A stretch of DNA of 64,000 bases, taken from assembly GCA_022649305.1 (NCBI GenBank), contig JALCNW010000006.1:53329-117328 (forward strand). Direction: 5' to 3'. Made by a program: the position numbers and the translations under genes. The notes under the pieces are model-generated. The model saw only the letters and a program-made list of their open reading frames with translations, did no database searches and was not told the DNA's origin. Positions 1 to 8,499 of this stretch are shown piece by piece (position 1 is the stretch's first letter; each line of letters opens with the position of its first letter). Origin of the DNA: Enterobacter sp. (lineage in GTDB: Bacteria; Pseudomonadota; Gammaproteobacteria; Enterobacterales; Enterobacteriaceae).

Positions 1-215
1 AAGGTATTCAGCCTTCGGTGATCAAAGAGATCGGCGTGGTGATACGTCACCTGGCAAACCGTGGCGACATGGCCATTTTGCTGGTGGAGCAATTTTATGA
101 TTTTGCAGCTGAGCTGGCGGATAACTATCTGCTGATGTCGCGCGGGAGCATTATTCAGCGTGGGCGTGGCGAGCACATGGAGCAAGAAGGGGTTCGCGGA
201 CTCGTTGCGATTTGA
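1..215 (+). CDS. urtE: Urea ABC transporter ATP-binding subunit UrtE, C-terminal fragment
   Basis: This is the last ~70 codons of a gene cut by the window edge; the reading frame begins at base 3. The residues match the end of UrtE, the second ATPase of the UrtABCDE urea/short-chain amide importer: an LLVEQ motif (the H-loop-adjacent segment seen in branched-chain amino acid type ATPases), then DFAAELAD and a C-terminal RGRG...VRGLVAI. Full UrtE proteins are about 230 residues, so roughly two thirds lie outside the window. It acts on the cytoplasmic face of the inner membrane. The family call comes from recognised C-terminal residues only. Its stop codon (213-215) sits inside the Zur box of the next gene. 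Confidence 0.8.
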   Translation, partial: GIQPSVIKEIGVVIRHLANRGDMAILLVEQFYDFAAELADNYLLMSRGSIIQRGRGEHMEQEGVRGLVAI

Positions 216-236
216 AATGTTATACTATAACATCAT
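214..236 (+). promoter_or_regulatory. Zur box upstream of zinT
   Basis: The 23 bases form a near-perfect inverted repeat, GAAATGTTATA (214-224), one centre base, then TATAACATcat (226-236). This agrees with the enterobacterial Zur operator consensus known from znuABC and zinT. It lies 32 bases before the zinT start and overlaps the urtE stop codon. Zinc-loaded Zur would be expected to repress zinT here. Confidence 0.85.
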
Positions 237-267
237 CATTCTCATATAACGGAGTGAGGATGTTACC

Positions 268-909
268 TTGGCTGCACATATTGGACAATTTGCAATGACT
301 CTGGGGGCGCTGCTGGTCAGCGGCCAGCTGTTTGCTCATTCACACGGCCATCAAATGACCGAGGCTGAGCAAAAAGCAGCGAACGGTGTGTTTGAAGATA
401 AAGACGTTAAGGACAGAAAACTGTCCGACTGGGACGGCGTCTGGCAATCGGTTTATCCTTTCTTAATCGACGGCGCGTTGGATCCGGTCTTTAAGAAGAA
501 AGCCGCAACGGATAAAAGCAAATCCTTCGACGAGGTGAAAGCCTATTACCGCAAAGGTTATGCCACTGACGTCGAGACGATTGGTATCGAAAATAACGTG
601 ATGGAGTTCCATACCGGTAAAACGGTTGAAAGCTGCCGCTATGACTACAGCGGCTATAAAATTCTGACCTATGAATCAGGGAAGAAGGGCGTGCGCTATT
701 TGTTTGAGTGTAAAGACGCGACGTCCCACGCACCCAAATTTGTCCAGTTTAGCGATCACACCATCGGTCCAAAACAGTCTGCCCATTTCCACATTTTTAT
801 GGGTAACACGTCTCATGAAGCCTTGCTGAAAGAGATGGATAACTGGCCAACCTATTACCCTAACGAGATGTATAAAGATCAGGTTGTTGAGGAAATGCTG
901 CACCACTAA
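268..909 (+). CDS. zinT: Periplasmic metal-binding protein ZinT
   Basis: ZinT is a periplasmic zinc/cadmium-binding lipocalin-like protein that hands zinc to ZnuA during zinc starvation. The 213-residue product has a hydrophobic signal segment (about residues 1-23), a His-rich HSHGH motif directly after it, and the family core ([34 protein letters not shown]). The metal-ligand histidines of the HFH motif are present. The only in-frame start at this point is TTG at 268, with GAGGA ending 7 bases upstream. An ATG at 260 is in another frame and hits an early stop, so TTG is the likely start. A Zur box lies just upstream, consistent with induction by zinc limitation. Confidence 0.93.
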   Translation: MAAHIGQFAMTLGALLVSGQLFAHSHGHQMTEAEQKAANGVFEDKDVKDRKLSDWDGVWQSVYPFLIDGALDPVFKKKAATDKSKSFDEVKAYYRKGYATDVETIGIENNVMEFHTGKTVESCRYDYSGYKILTYESGKKGVRYLFECKDATSHAPKFVQFSDHTIGPKQSAHFHIFMGNTSHEALLKEMDNWPTYYPNEMYKDQVVEEMLHH

Positions 910-926
910 GCTTTAAGCATTTTATT

Positions 927-946
927 GCCGGGCGATCCCGCCCGGC
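927..946. terminator. Hairpin between convergent zinT and ydeE
   Basis: An 8-bp perfect stem, GCCGGGCG (927-934) and CGCCCGGC (939-946), with a 4-base loop lies between the convergent genes. There is no good U-run on either side, so it is a candidate intrinsic terminator or 3'-end stabiliser only. Confidence 0.5.
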
Positions 947-953
947 CATGTTG

Positions 954-2147
954 TTACGCCGTTTTCGGTTCATCCTGCCACGCTTTCACACTCATTCCGC
1001 GTAAAATCATCAGCCAGGCCACGACGATTGCCGCCATCATGATGGCAAACAATGACCAGTGCGGGAGATGGGTGAGGATGATACCGGTGATCATTGGGTT
1101 TGCGGCGGCACCGAGCCAGCCCAGCGCCTGGGCAGAGAAATAACTCGCCTTCATCCCCGGGGGCGCGATGTTATCAATCAGCATGTATTCACCCGGCGCG
1201 TAGATGATTTCTCCGATGGTAAATACCGCCGAAGCCACTCCCCAATAAACGAGGTTGTTGCCGGAGAACATAAAGCCTCCTAATCCCAGTAAAAAGAACA
1301 GCGTTCCTAGCGCCATTAGCGGGCGGATATTTTTGGTCGAAATCCTACGTCCAATCATATATTGCAGCGAAACCACAACGGCGGCATTGACGGGCAGCAC
1401 AACGGCAACCACGTTCTGAGCAAAATCACTGTCGTAGTCTGCCGCCAGCACGTACTGAGAAATACAGCTGGCAAACGAGCCGCCCACGTACGAGGCAAGT
1501 AAACCGGAAAGGGTGTACCAGAATAAAGCTTTGTCGCGCAGCAGCACCGAAGGTTGCCACGGTACTGGCGCATTTTCGGCGTCAACTGCCAGCCCTTTTT
1601 GCACATAAAGCTGAATAAAGACCAACGGCAGTGCGGCGCAGAAGGCTGCAAGCCAGAACGGCAGTTGCAGGCTGTACATCACCAACAGGGTGCCAATCGG
1701 TGGGCCAATCGTCCAGCCAATGTTAAGGAAGCTGTAGTTAAGGGAGAATACCCGCGCTTTATCCGAAGGAGTCAGAACGTCGGAAAACCAGGCTTTCAGG
1801 ACGGTTGAAAACACCGAATACGCGCAGTTGATGAGGGCAAAAAATATCACCACCAGCGTAACGTTATCGACCAGCGGAATCGCAATAAATCCGGCAATAA
1901 AGGCCAGAATCGAGATGAGCATGTAGCGCTTTTTATCGAACTTATCGGCCAGAATGCCAAATCCCATACTGAAGACGACGCCAATGGTTAACGCCACCGT
2001 CAGGGCATAACCAATATTCTCAACGCTCATGTTATACACGCGGGTGAGATAAATGGTCATAAACGGTAGAGTCGCGCCGCGACCAATTGTTAATAACAAT
2101 GACGATGCCAACAGCGCTGCGGTTGAGCGCCTGAGAGATGATTTCAT
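954..2147 (-). CDS. ydeE: MFS efflux transporter YdeE
   Basis: A 397-residue major facilitator protein with 12 predicted membrane segments. The N-terminal half closely follows E. coli YdeE: RRSTAALLASSLLLTIGRGA, then GILADKFDKKRYM in the loop 2-3 signature position and SYFSAQ near the C-terminus. YdeE is known as an inner-membrane exporter that can use dipeptides and raise arabinose efflux; the substrate here is not visible in sequence. The start at 2147 matches the E. coli N-terminus. An upstream in-frame ATG at 2162 would add five residues, and neither has an ideal ribosome binding site. It converges on zinT. Confidence 0.88.
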   Translation of the reverse strand: MKSSLRRSTAALLASSLLLTIGRGATLPFMTIYLTRVYNMSVENIGYALTVALTIGVVFSMGFGILADKFDKKRYMLISILAFIAGFIAIPLVDNVTLVVIFFALINCAYSVFSTVLKAWFSDVLTPSDKARVFSLNYSFLNIGWTIGPPIGTLLVMYSLQLPFWLAAFCAALPLVFIQLYVQKGLAVDAENAPVPWQPSVLLRDKALFWYTLSGLLASYVGGSFASCISQYVLAADYDSDFAQNVVAVVLPVNAAVVVSLQYMIGRRISTKNIRPLMALGTLFFLLGLGGFMFSGNNLVYWGVASAVFTIGEIIYAPGEYMLIDNIAPPGMKASYFSAQALGWLGAAANPMITGIILTHLPHWSLFAIMMAAIVVAWLMILRGMSVKAWQDEPKTA

Positions 2148-2338
2148 ATTCCTGTCCGACATGTGCTTATGATTTTTTGTTGTGTCTTATCAGGATTACC
2201 ACGCTATAAGAGGCTTGTATAGCACCTAATTTATCCGTAAGTGCTTCGCTTGACTGCCAAAAATGAATGACCTTTTCCTCACGTGATTTTTTCGTTACCT
2301 TGAATCGTTAACAAAAATTTAATAATCAGGGGCAGGAT

Positions 2339-3238
2339 ATGACGCGTAAAGACGGGCTACTGGCGTTGCTGGTCGTCGTGGTGTGGGGACTGAATTTTGT
2401 GGTTATCAAAGTGGGGTTACACAATATGCCTCCGCTGATGTTGGCGGGTCTGCGTTTTTTGCTGGTGGCGTTTCCGGCGTTGTTTTTTGTCGCTCGCCCG
2501 AAAATCCCGCTTCGCCTGCTGCTCGGTTACGGTTTGACGATTAGCTTTGGGCAATTCGCCTTTTTGTTTTGTGCGATCAAGTTCGGTATGCCAGCAGGTC
2601 TGGCATCGCTGGTTCTTCAGGCGCAGGCCTTCTTTACGATTATTCTCGGTGCGTTTGTGTTTCACGAGCGCTTGCAGGGGAAACAGCTGGCAGGGATAAC
2701 GCTGGCGGTGTTTGGCGTGATGGTGCTGGTTGAGGCCAGTCTGAACGGCCAACATGTCGCGTTGCTGGGCTTTATGCTGACGCTGGCAGCAGGTCTCAGT
2801 TGGGCCTGCGGTAATATCTTCAACAAGCTCATTATGCAGCATGAGGCGCGCCCGGCGGTGATGTCGCTGGTGGTCTGGAGTGCGCTAATTCCGGTGGTGC
2901 CGTTTATGGTTGCCTCTTTCCTGCTGGACGGTCCGACATTAATGCTCAAAAGCCTTGTCGAGATTGACCTGACGACGATCTTATCGCTGGTCTATCTGGC
3001 CTTTGTCGCCACTATCGTAGGCTATGGTATCTGGGGATCGCTGCTGGGGAGATATGAAACCTGGAGAGTTGCGCCGTTATCGCTGCTGGTTCCGGTGGTC
3101 GGTATCGCCAGTGCGGCAGTATTGCTGGGAGAGGAACTGACGGCATTACAGCTTGTGGGAGCGGTACTGGTCATGGCCGGATTGTACATCAACGTTTTTG
3201 GTCTGCGGGTACGTAGGACGACACGTATTCGAGGCTGA
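2339..3238 (+). CDS. eamA: EamA family O-acetylserine/cysteine exporter
   Basis: A 299-residue drug/metabolite transporter with about ten membrane segments in two EamA repeats. The first repeat ends near LAVFGVMVLVEA, the second near LVGAVLVMAGLYINVFG. Residues throughout follow E. coli EamA (YdeD), which exports cysteine-pathway metabolites such as O-acetylserine. The ATG at 2339 is preceded by AGGAT. Its position next to mar and ydeE matches the E. coli map. Its stop codon overlaps the A-run that forms the U-tract of the mar operon terminator on the other strand. Confidence 0.88.
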   Translation: MTRKDGLLALLVVVVWGLNFVVIKVGLHNMPPLMLAGLRFLLVAFPALFFVARPKIPLRLLLGYGLTISFGQFAFLFCAIKFGMPAGLASLVLQAQAFFTIILGAFVFHERLQGKQLAGITLAVFGVMVLVEASLNGQHVALLGFMLTLAAGLSWACGNIFNKLIMQHEARPAVMSLVVWSALIPVVPFMVASFLLDGPTLMLKSLVEIDLTTILSLVYLAFVATIVGYGIWGSLLGRYETWRVAPLSLLVPVVGIASAAVLLGEELTALQLVGAVLVMAGLYINVFGLRVRRTTRIRG

Positions 3239-3263
3239 AAAAAGCCCCGCATCACGCGGGGCA
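3238..3263 (-). terminator. Intrinsic terminator of marRAB (also downstream of eamA)
   Basis: A 7-bp GC stem, GCCCCGC (3245-3251) and GCGGGGC (3257-3263), with a 5-base loop is followed on the minus strand by seven U residues (complement of 3238-3244). This is a strong Rho-independent terminator for the marRAB transcript. On the plus strand only four A follow, so it serves eamA less well. Confidence 0.85.
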
Positions 3264-3270
3264 AAACGAA

Positions 3271-3489
3271 TCAGAAGCCGTGCTGATTGTAATACGGCAC
3301 GCCTAATTCGTCGGATTTGTCGCTTCCCGCACCCATGTGATTAAAATCATAAGGCGATTGTTCGTTTGCGGTCGGCAGAACCATCGCGTTGCGATTGCTC
3401 TGCTGTGCGGCATTGGGCGTTTGCTCCGCAAAAGTCTGGCCGGAGACCAGCACCAGTAAGGTGAGGGCGGCGGAGGCGGTGAATTTCAT
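3271..3489 (-). CDS. marB: Multiple antibiotic resistance protein MarB
   Basis: A 72-residue small protein with an N-terminal signal peptide (hydrophobic core LTLLVLVSG, probable cleavage after FAEQ or nearby). Its C-terminal signature NHMGAGSDKSDELGVPYYNQHG is diagnostic of MarB. MarB is a periplasmic protein reported to dampen marA expression. It is the last gene of marRAB, 31 bases after marA, ahead of a strong terminator. Confidence 0.9.
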   Translation of the reverse strand: MKFTASAALTLLVLVSGQTFAEQTPNAAQQSNRNAMVLPTANEQSPYDFNHMGAGSDKSDELGVPYYNQHGF

Positions 3490-3520
3490 GAGTTCCTCGG
3501 TTACGTCTTAATTCAGGCGA

Positions 3521-3904
3521 TTAGCAATGGCAATGGGTAAGGGGTAGCAAGTATCGGGATTCGCCGTGCATGCTGGTGATTCGATACTTATGCGGCGGCA
3601 CGTCGAAATAGTTTTTGAACGTGCGGGTCAGGGTCTGTTGCGATTCAAACCCGTAACGCTCCGCCAGATACAGGATCGGTTCATTACTTTCTTTCAGCTT
3701 CTGAGCGATTTCGGTCAGCTTACGGCTGCGGATGTATTGACCTAATGAATGACCGGTCTCTTTTTTAAACATCCGTTGCAGGTGCCATTTGGAATAACCT
3801 GAACGTTCAGACACCTTCTCAAGAGAGAGGGGTGATTCCAGGTTATCCTCGATCCAGCCCAAAATGCTATGAATAGTGATGGCGTCATTATTGCGTCTGG
3901 ACAT
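3521..3904 (-). CDS. marA: AraC/XylS transcriptional activator MarA
   Basis: A 127-residue one-domain AraC-type activator with two helix-turn-helix motifs ([23 protein letters not shown] and [23 protein letters not shown]) almost identical to E. coli MarA. It binds marboxes and activates acrAB, tolC, micF and others. The start at 3904 (MSRRN) is preferred because GAGG lies 7 bases upstream; the ATG two codons earlier would sit almost on the Shine-Dalgarno site. The C-terminal tail (LPLTHCHC) differs from E. coli and contains two cysteines. It lies between marR and marB in one operon. Confidence 0.95.
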   Translation of the reverse strand: MSRRNNDAITIHSILGWIEDNLESPLSLEKVSERSGYSKWHLQRMFKKETGHSLGQYIRSRKLTEIAQKLKESNEPILYLAERYGFESQQTLTRTFKNYFDVPPHKYRITSMHGESRYLLPLTHCHC

Positions 3905-3922
3905 CGTCATACCTCTTTCTGT

Positions 3923-4357
3923 TTACGGCAGGATTTTCTTAAGCAAATGCTCAAGTGTGACGACTTCATCCGCCGTTAAGTTTTTTGTTAGTTCCTGATG
4001 CAGTGTAAGTCCTACTAGCTCATGACATTTTTCACACATGGCTGCACCGTCGCTGGTGAGTTGCACCAGTACGCCACGCTTGTCATTTGGGTTAGGTCGT
4101 CTTTCAATCCATCCTTTGCAGACAAGACGATCGAGCATACGCGTGAGCGCGCCAAGATCGACAGAAAGCACCTTTTTAAGCTCAACAGGGGTAATGCAGA
4201 CTTCGCAGCGAATGGAGCACAGCACTTTGAATTGCGTGGCAGTGATATCCATCGGGGACAAATAGTCGTTGAGCAGACGGTCTTTTTTCTGGTTTACCAT
4301 GTGAATCAGTCGACCCAGTGGAATAATTTCATTGAAGAGATCACTGGTGCTTTTCAC
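3923..4357 (-). CDS. marR: Transcriptional repressor MarR
   Basis: A 144-residue winged-helix repressor that binds marO as a dimer and is released by phenolic ligands or copper oxidation of a cysteine. The start is GTG at 4357, as in E. coli marR, giving KSTSDLFNEIIPLGR. An upstream in-frame ATG exists but would run through the operator. The recognition region VLSVDLGALTRMLDRLVCKGW and wing PNPNDKRGVLVQLT are intact, and the cysteine corresponding to E. coli Cys80 (RLVCKGW) is present, so the repressor looks functional. Confidence 0.95.
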   Translation of the reverse strand: MKSTSDLFNEIIPLGRLIHMVNQKKDRLLNDYLSPMDITATQFKVLCSIRCEVCITPVELKKVLSVDLGALTRMLDRLVCKGWIERRPNPNDKRGVLVQLTSDGAAMCEKCHELVGLTLHQELTKNLTADEVVTLEHLLKKILP

Positions 4358-4361
4358 AATG

Positions 4362-4414
4362 GTTGCCCTGGCAAGTAGTTTAGTCACGGCAGATATTATT
4401 GCTCAGGCAAGTAT
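4362..4414 (-). promoter_or_regulatory. marO: two MarR operator repeats
   Basis: On the minus strand two copies of a TACTTGCC-TG/AG-GGCAA type element precede marR. One lies at about 4398-4414 (TACTTGCCTGAGCAATA) and one at 4362-4378 (CTACTTGCCAGGGCAAC). Both match the site I and site II arrangement of E. coli marO, with site II abutting the marR GTG start. MarR binding at both sites would block the promoter and the start region. Confidence 0.88.
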
Positions 4415-4436
4415 AAGTCAACTGAATGTATTCGCG

Positions 4437-4455
4437 GATGCCACGTTTTGCTAAA
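4437..4455 (-). promoter_or_regulatory. marbox of the marRAB promoter
   Basis: The minus-strand sequence TTTAGCAAAACGTGGCATC matches the marbox of E. coli marRAB, the site where MarA, SoxS and Rob activate the operon. It lies about 25 bases upstream of MarR site I, as expected for activator binding ahead of the -35 element. Confidence 0.88.
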
Positions 4456-4614
4456 ACGATTAATGAACTTTTTTGAGTCTGTTTTAAATCATAAACATAA
4501 CGCTTAGTTATAGTTACGCGGTGGAAAATAGTGCTTACATCGTCTTCATGGCTCAATTGCCCTGTTTCACCGTATAATTAGGGCGTTGATTAAGGATAAG
4601 GACGGCGACAGGCT

Positions 4615-5280
4615 ATGGTGGAACTTTTTAAAGCAATTGGACTTGGGCTGGTGGTGTTGTTGCCGCTGGCGAACCCGTTAACGACCGTGGCACTGTTTTT
4701 AGGTCTGGCGGGCAATATGAACAGCGCCGAACGTAACCATCAGTCATTGATGGCATCGGTTTACGTGTTCGCGATCATGATGGTGGCCTATTACGCAGGC
4801 CAGGTAGTAATGAACACCTTCGGCATTTCTATTCCGGGTCTGCGTATCGCCGGTGGTTTGATCGTTGCTTTTATCGGATTCAGGATGCTGTTCCCGGCGC
4901 ATAAAGTGCATGAGTCGCCTGAAGCCAAAAGCAAATCAGAAGAGCTGGAAGATGAACCTTCCGCGAATATCGCGTTTGTGCCACTGGCGATGCCGAGTAC
5001 GGCGGGGCCGGGGACGATTGCGATGATCATCAGCTCGTCCTCAACGGTGCGTGATGGATCAACGTTCTCTGCGTGGGTGGTGTTGGTTGCGCCCCCACTC
5101 ATCTTCGCCCTCATTGGCGTTATCTTATGGGGCAGCCTGCGCAGCTCTGGCGCAATCATGCGCTGGGTAGGCAAGGGCGGTATAGAGGCGATCTCCCGTC
5201 TGATGGGCTTCCTGCTGGTCTGTATGGGCGTGCAGTTCATCATCAACGGCGTACTGGAAATTATTAAGACCTATCATTAA
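4615..5280 (+). CDS. marC: MarC family inner-membrane protein
   Basis: A 221-residue integral membrane protein with six predicted segments (for example [22 protein letters not shown] at the N-terminus and [19 protein letters not shown] at the C-terminus). It is nearly identical in motif to E. coli MarC ([24 protein letters not shown]). Despite its name it is not needed for multidrug resistance and its function is unknown. It is transcribed divergently from marRAB across a 257-bp control region holding marO and the marbox. A clear terminator follows. Confidence 0.93.
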   Translation: MVELFKAIGLGLVVLLPLANPLTTVALFLGLAGNMNSAERNHQSLMASVYVFAIMMVAYYAGQVVMNTFGISIPGLRIAGGLIVAFIGFRMLFPAHKVHESPEAKSKSEELEDEPSANIAFVPLAMPSTAGPGTIAMIISSSSTVRDGSTFSAWVVLVAPPLIFALIGVILWGSLRSSGAIMRWVGKGGIEAISRLMGFLLVCMGVQFIINGVLEIIKTYH

Positions 5281-5281
5281 T

Positions 5282-5309
5282 AAAAAGGGTGGCTCAGCCA
5301 CCCTTTTTT
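5282..5309. terminator. Bidirectional terminator between marC and sotB
   Basis: A perfect stem GGGTGGC (5287-5293) and GCCACCC (5297-5303) with a TCA loop is flanked by five A on the left and six T on the right. It can therefore terminate marC rightward and sotB leftward. Confidence 0.9.
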
Positions 5310-6506
5310 CTATCCGCGATGCGGCTGTTCTTCGAGCGCCACAGGCCATTTTCGAAAAATCAAAATTGACCAAATCAACGCTGCCAGAGCCGGGATAGCG
5401 CCCAGATACCCAATCGCTGACATCGAAAGATGCAGGCTGATCTGATTGCCGAGCAGGGCTCCTGCGCCAATACCAATATTGAATATCCCGGAAAAAAGTG
5501 ACATTGCCACGTCGGTCGCGTCCGGTGCCAGCGCCAGCACTTTGACCTGCATCCCGAGACCGATAATCATTATCGCTACGCCCCAGAACAGACTCAGCAC
5601 TGCAAGATGACTTTCGCTTTGCGAGGCGGGCATCAAGAGCAGCAGGCACGCCAGCAGCAGACCAATTGCGCTACTCACCAGCAGCGAGGCGTGTTTGTTC
5701 CCCAGCTTGCCGAACAGCAGGCTGCCGACAATGCCTGCGCCACCAAGAATCAATAACAGGACTGTTGCAAAGTTTGCGCTAAAGCCCGCGACGACTTGCA
5801 CAAACGGCTCGATATAGCTGTACGCAGTGTAATGCGCGGTAACCACGATGACCGTCAGCAGATAAATGCTCATCAGCGCCGGGCGACGAAACAGCAGAGG
5901 CAGGCTTTTCAGCGAGCCTGAATGTTCGCTTGGGAGTGTTGGCAAAAGTTTGATCAGGCACAGCAGCGTGATCAGCGCGCCCATTCCGATGGCGAAGAAG
6001 GTGGTACGCCAGCCGAAATACTGCCCGACAATACGCCCTATCGGCAGGCCTAATACCATCGCCAGTGCGGTGCCGGTGGCAAGCAGACTCAGTGCCTGGG
6101 CCCGTTTACCAGCAGGGGCCAGACGGATCGCTAACGAGGCGGTTATCGACCAGAAAATAGCGTGCGCAAATGCGATGCCAATCCTGCTGACGATCAGCAC
6201 GGTGAAATTCCACGCCAGGAAAGAGAGCACGTGGCTTGCGATAAACACCACAAATAGCACAATCAGCAATTTACGACGTTCCACCTTACTGGTCAGCAGC
6301 ATAAAAGGAAGCGACATCAAGGCCACTACCCATGCGTAAATGGTGAGCATGATACCGACCTGCGCCGTTTCCATATGGAAACTTTGAGCAATATCGGACA
6401 GCAGGCCAACGGGGACAAATTCAGTGGTATTGAAGATAAAGGCGGCAATGGCAAGCGTGACCACACGTAGCCACGCGACCCTGCGGGAAACCGTGTTCGT
6501 TGTCAT
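5310..6506 (-). CDS. sotB: MFS sugar efflux transporter SotB
   Basis: A 398-residue, 12-segment major facilitator that follows E. coli SotB (YdeA) closely ([20 protein letters not shown] at the N-terminus, [26 protein letters not shown]). SotB exports L-arabinose and related sugars and thereby limits their accumulation. It is convergent with marC. The ATG at 6506 gives the conserved [12 protein letters not shown] start. No specific regulator site is seen in the 170 bases upstream. Confidence 0.92.
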   Translation of the reverse strand: MTTNTVSRRVAWLRVVTLAIAAFIFNTTEFVPVGLLSDIAQSFHMETAQVGIMLTIYAWVVALMSLPFMLLTSKVERRKLLIVLFVVFIASHVLSFLAWNFTVLIVSRIGIAFAHAIFWSITASLAIRLAPAGKRAQALSLLATGTALAMVLGLPIGRIVGQYFGWRTTFFAIGMGALITLLCLIKLLPTLPSEHSGSLKSLPLLFRRPALMSIYLLTVIVVTAHYTAYSYIEPFVQVVAGFSANFATVLLLILGGAGIVGSLLFGKLGNKHASLLVSSAIGLLLACLLLLMPASQSESHLAVLSLFWGVAIMIIGLGMQVKVLALAPDATDVAMSLFSGIFNIGIGAGALLGNQISLHLSMSAIGYLGAIPALAALIWSILIFRKWPVALEEQPHRG

Positions 6507-6679
6507 AGGAATAAGGGGGTTCGTTGCGAATAAGATGAGGACGCGATCTTAAAGCCTTACCTGGCGAAAAGACAATCATTATGTGATGCAGATCTCATAA
6601 TTTACGTTTCAATAGCGCTGGCGAAGGGGGTTGTTTTCATTGAATATAAAGAAAAGCACAATAAACAGGTGGTGACACA

Positions 6680-7471
6680 ATGCAGCAAATTGATTTTTAT
6701 CTGGTGGATGCGTTCAGCGACCGGGCCTTTGCCGGAAATGCAGCCGCAGTCTGCCCACTTGAAGAGTGGCTCCCGGACGAGACGTTGCTGAAAATGGCTC
6801 AGCAGCACAATCAGTCAGAAACTGCGTTTTTTGTGCGCAACGATAAAGGCTTTGAGCTGCGCTGGTTCACCACGCAGTATGAAATCAACCTGTGCGGCCA
6901 TGCCACGCTTGCCGCATCACACGTGATTTTCGAGTATCTGGACTATCCGCACACGGAAATTGTCTTCTCAACCCGCTTTGTCGGGGAGCTTACCGTCAAG
7001 CGCAGGGGCGACTGGCTCACGCTCAACTTCCCGGCCTGGACGAGCGAACCGATCGATAATCCGCCGGCGTTACTGTTCTTTGCCCTTGGGATCGAAGGGG
7101 CCAAAGAGGTTCGCGCCGGACGGGATTATATGGTGGTGCTTGAGAATCAACAGCAGGTTGAAGCGTTAATACCGGATATCGAAGCGATGATGCCGCTGGA
7201 TAAAATGGTCTGCGTGACCGCGCCGGGGGATGAGTACGACTTTGTCAGCCGCTTCTTCTGTCCGGGGGAGTCGGTGCCGGAAGATCCAGTGACCGGATCT
7301 ACTCACAGTATGTTAATTCCCTACTGGAGCGAAAAACTCGGTAAAACGCAGATGCAAGCCCGCCAGGTTTCAGCCCGTGGCGGGGACTTACGTTGTGAAC
7401 TGCTGGGCGACCGCGTCCTGATCGCAGGTCAGGCAACGCTGTACCTCAAGGGTACCGTCTTTTTACGTTAA
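6680..7471 (+). CDS. PhzF family isomerase
   Basis: A 263-residue protein of the PhzF/diaminopimelate-epimerase fold. The N-terminus has the family pattern QIDFYLVDAFSDRAFAGNAAAV, the catalytic glutamate appears in the SETAFF segment (about residue 47), and CGHATLAASH and EDPVTGSTHS mark the two halves of the active site. The family includes PhzF of phenazine synthesis, but no phenazine genes surround it, so the substrate is unknown. ATG at 6680 has AGGTG 8 bases upstream. It converges on the YdcZ-type pair with a 4-base overlap of coding ends. Confidence 0.8.
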   Translation: MQQIDFYLVDAFSDRAFAGNAAAVCPLEEWLPDETLLKMAQQHNQSETAFFVRNDKGFELRWFTTQYEINLCGHATLAASHVIFEYLDYPHTEIVFSTRFVGELTVKRRGDWLTLNFPAWTSEPIDNPPALLFFALGIEGAKEVRAGRDYMVVLENQQQVEALIPDIEAMMPLDKMVCVTAPGDEYDFVSRFFCPGESVPEDPVTGSTHSMLIPYWSEKLGKTQMQARQVSARGGDLRCELLGDRVLIAGQATLYLKGTVFLR

Positions 7472-7956
7472 TTTGCCTCGCGGACGGGGTCAGGCTCCGT
7501 CCGATTTTCTACTTTCGTTTGCTGGCTTGAATAGATAAAGGCCAGGGCGATGGCCAGACAAACGACGGCACCAAGACGATTCATCGAGAACGGGATGGTC
7601 GCGTTGCCTAACCAGCCAAAGTTATCGATCAACATACTCATCGTTAATTGACCAAAAATGACGGCAACCGTCGCCACGGCAGTTCCGATGCGCTGTACGG
7701 CCAACACCATCACCACAATATAGGGTACGCCGAACATCGCACCCACCAGCTGCCATTTAGGAACGTCGAGCAGGCTGACGGCATGTTTCGGTTCAAAGAA
7801 AAATATCAACAGGGCCGTAATGAGAGCCCCGACCGAGAAGGTCAAAAATGCGCTGCGTAATACGCCGACGTGACTGCCGAGCTGACCGTTGATTGCGGCC
7901 TGAATACTCAGCGTGGCGCCGCCAACAACCGCCAGAATAATCATCAGGAGGGTCAT
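7468..7956 (-). CDS. YdcZ-type DMT family transporter, second gene of pair
   Basis: A 162-residue membrane protein with five predicted segments, typical of the short DUF606/YdcZ branch of the drug/metabolite transporters. The start MTLLMIILAVVGGATLSIQAAINGQLG carries the family GxxxSxQAxxNG-type motif. It starts 9 bases after the related upstream gene ends, so the two are probably one transcript and may form a two-subunit carrier, as short DMT pairs such as small multidrug proteins do. Substrate unknown. The C-terminal tail is polar. Confidence 0.75.
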   Translation of the reverse strand: MTLLMIILAVVGGATLSIQAAINGQLGSHVGVLRSAFLTFSVGALITALLIFFFEPKHAVSLLDVPKWQLVGAMFGVPYIVVMVLAVQRIGTAVATVAVIFGQLTMSMLIDNFGWLGNATIPFSMNRLGAVVCLAIALAFIYSSQQTKVENRTEPDPVREAN

Positions 7957-7965
7957 ATTGCTTCC

Positions 7966-8400
7966 TTAACCTTGTGCAACCAGCGCCAGTGCGCTGAGGA
8001 TGAAAATCAACGCGAGAATGCGCTTGCCGTTTATTTTTCTGCGTGGGCTACCCAGCAGACCATAGTGGTCAATGATCAGGCTTTTAAATACCTGACCGGC
8101 AAGAATGCCAATCATCGTCAGCGCTATGCCGATAACCGGCGTGGTCACCGTTAAAATAATCACATAAACGGGTCCGAGTACGCCGCCCAGAAGCTGCCAC
8201 GAAGGTTGAGCGAAAAAGGAGGGGCTATTGCGCGGGCTGAAAAACAGCATCAATAAGAAAGTGAGCGCCGCACCCACGCCAAAAATGCTGAATGTCGCCC
8301 ACAGATCGCCGACCTGACTGCCCAGGGGGCCTAATAATCCCGCTTCGATGGACAAGCCCATCCCGCCCGCCACAACGAATATAATCAGTAAAAGATGCAT
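7966..8400 (-). CDS. YdcZ-type DMT family transporter, first gene of pair
   Basis: A 144-residue membrane protein of the DUF606/YdcZ type, paralogous to its downstream neighbour: the N-termini align (IFVVAGGMGLSIEAGLLGPLGSQVG against ILAVVGGATLSIQAAINGQLGSHVG). Five hydrophobic segments are visible. It is divergent from a LysR regulator across about 100 bases, the usual layout for a transporter controlled by its neighbour. Function unknown. The start is ATG at 8400; no strong Shine-Dalgarno is seen. Confidence 0.75.
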   Translation of the reverse strand: MHLLLIIFVVAGGMGLSIEAGLLGPLGSQVGDLWATFSIFGVGAALTFLLMLFFSPRNSPSFFAQPSWQLLGGVLGPVYVIILTVTTPVIGIALTMIGILAGQVFKSLIIDHYGLLGSPRRKINGKRILALIFILSALALVAQG

Positions 8401-8499
8401 CGTTAACTCTATACAGTGATTCAGGCGGTGGAGGTTACCGCGTTAGCGCGTTGCGAAAAATGCTATAGTGCGTGAAACACCTTTGCAGGAAATGCGTCA

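Noticed and set aside
2417..2842. Long antisense reading frame inside eamA
   Set aside because: It is a shadow frame of a GC-rich membrane protein gene, with no family pattern and no ribosome site.
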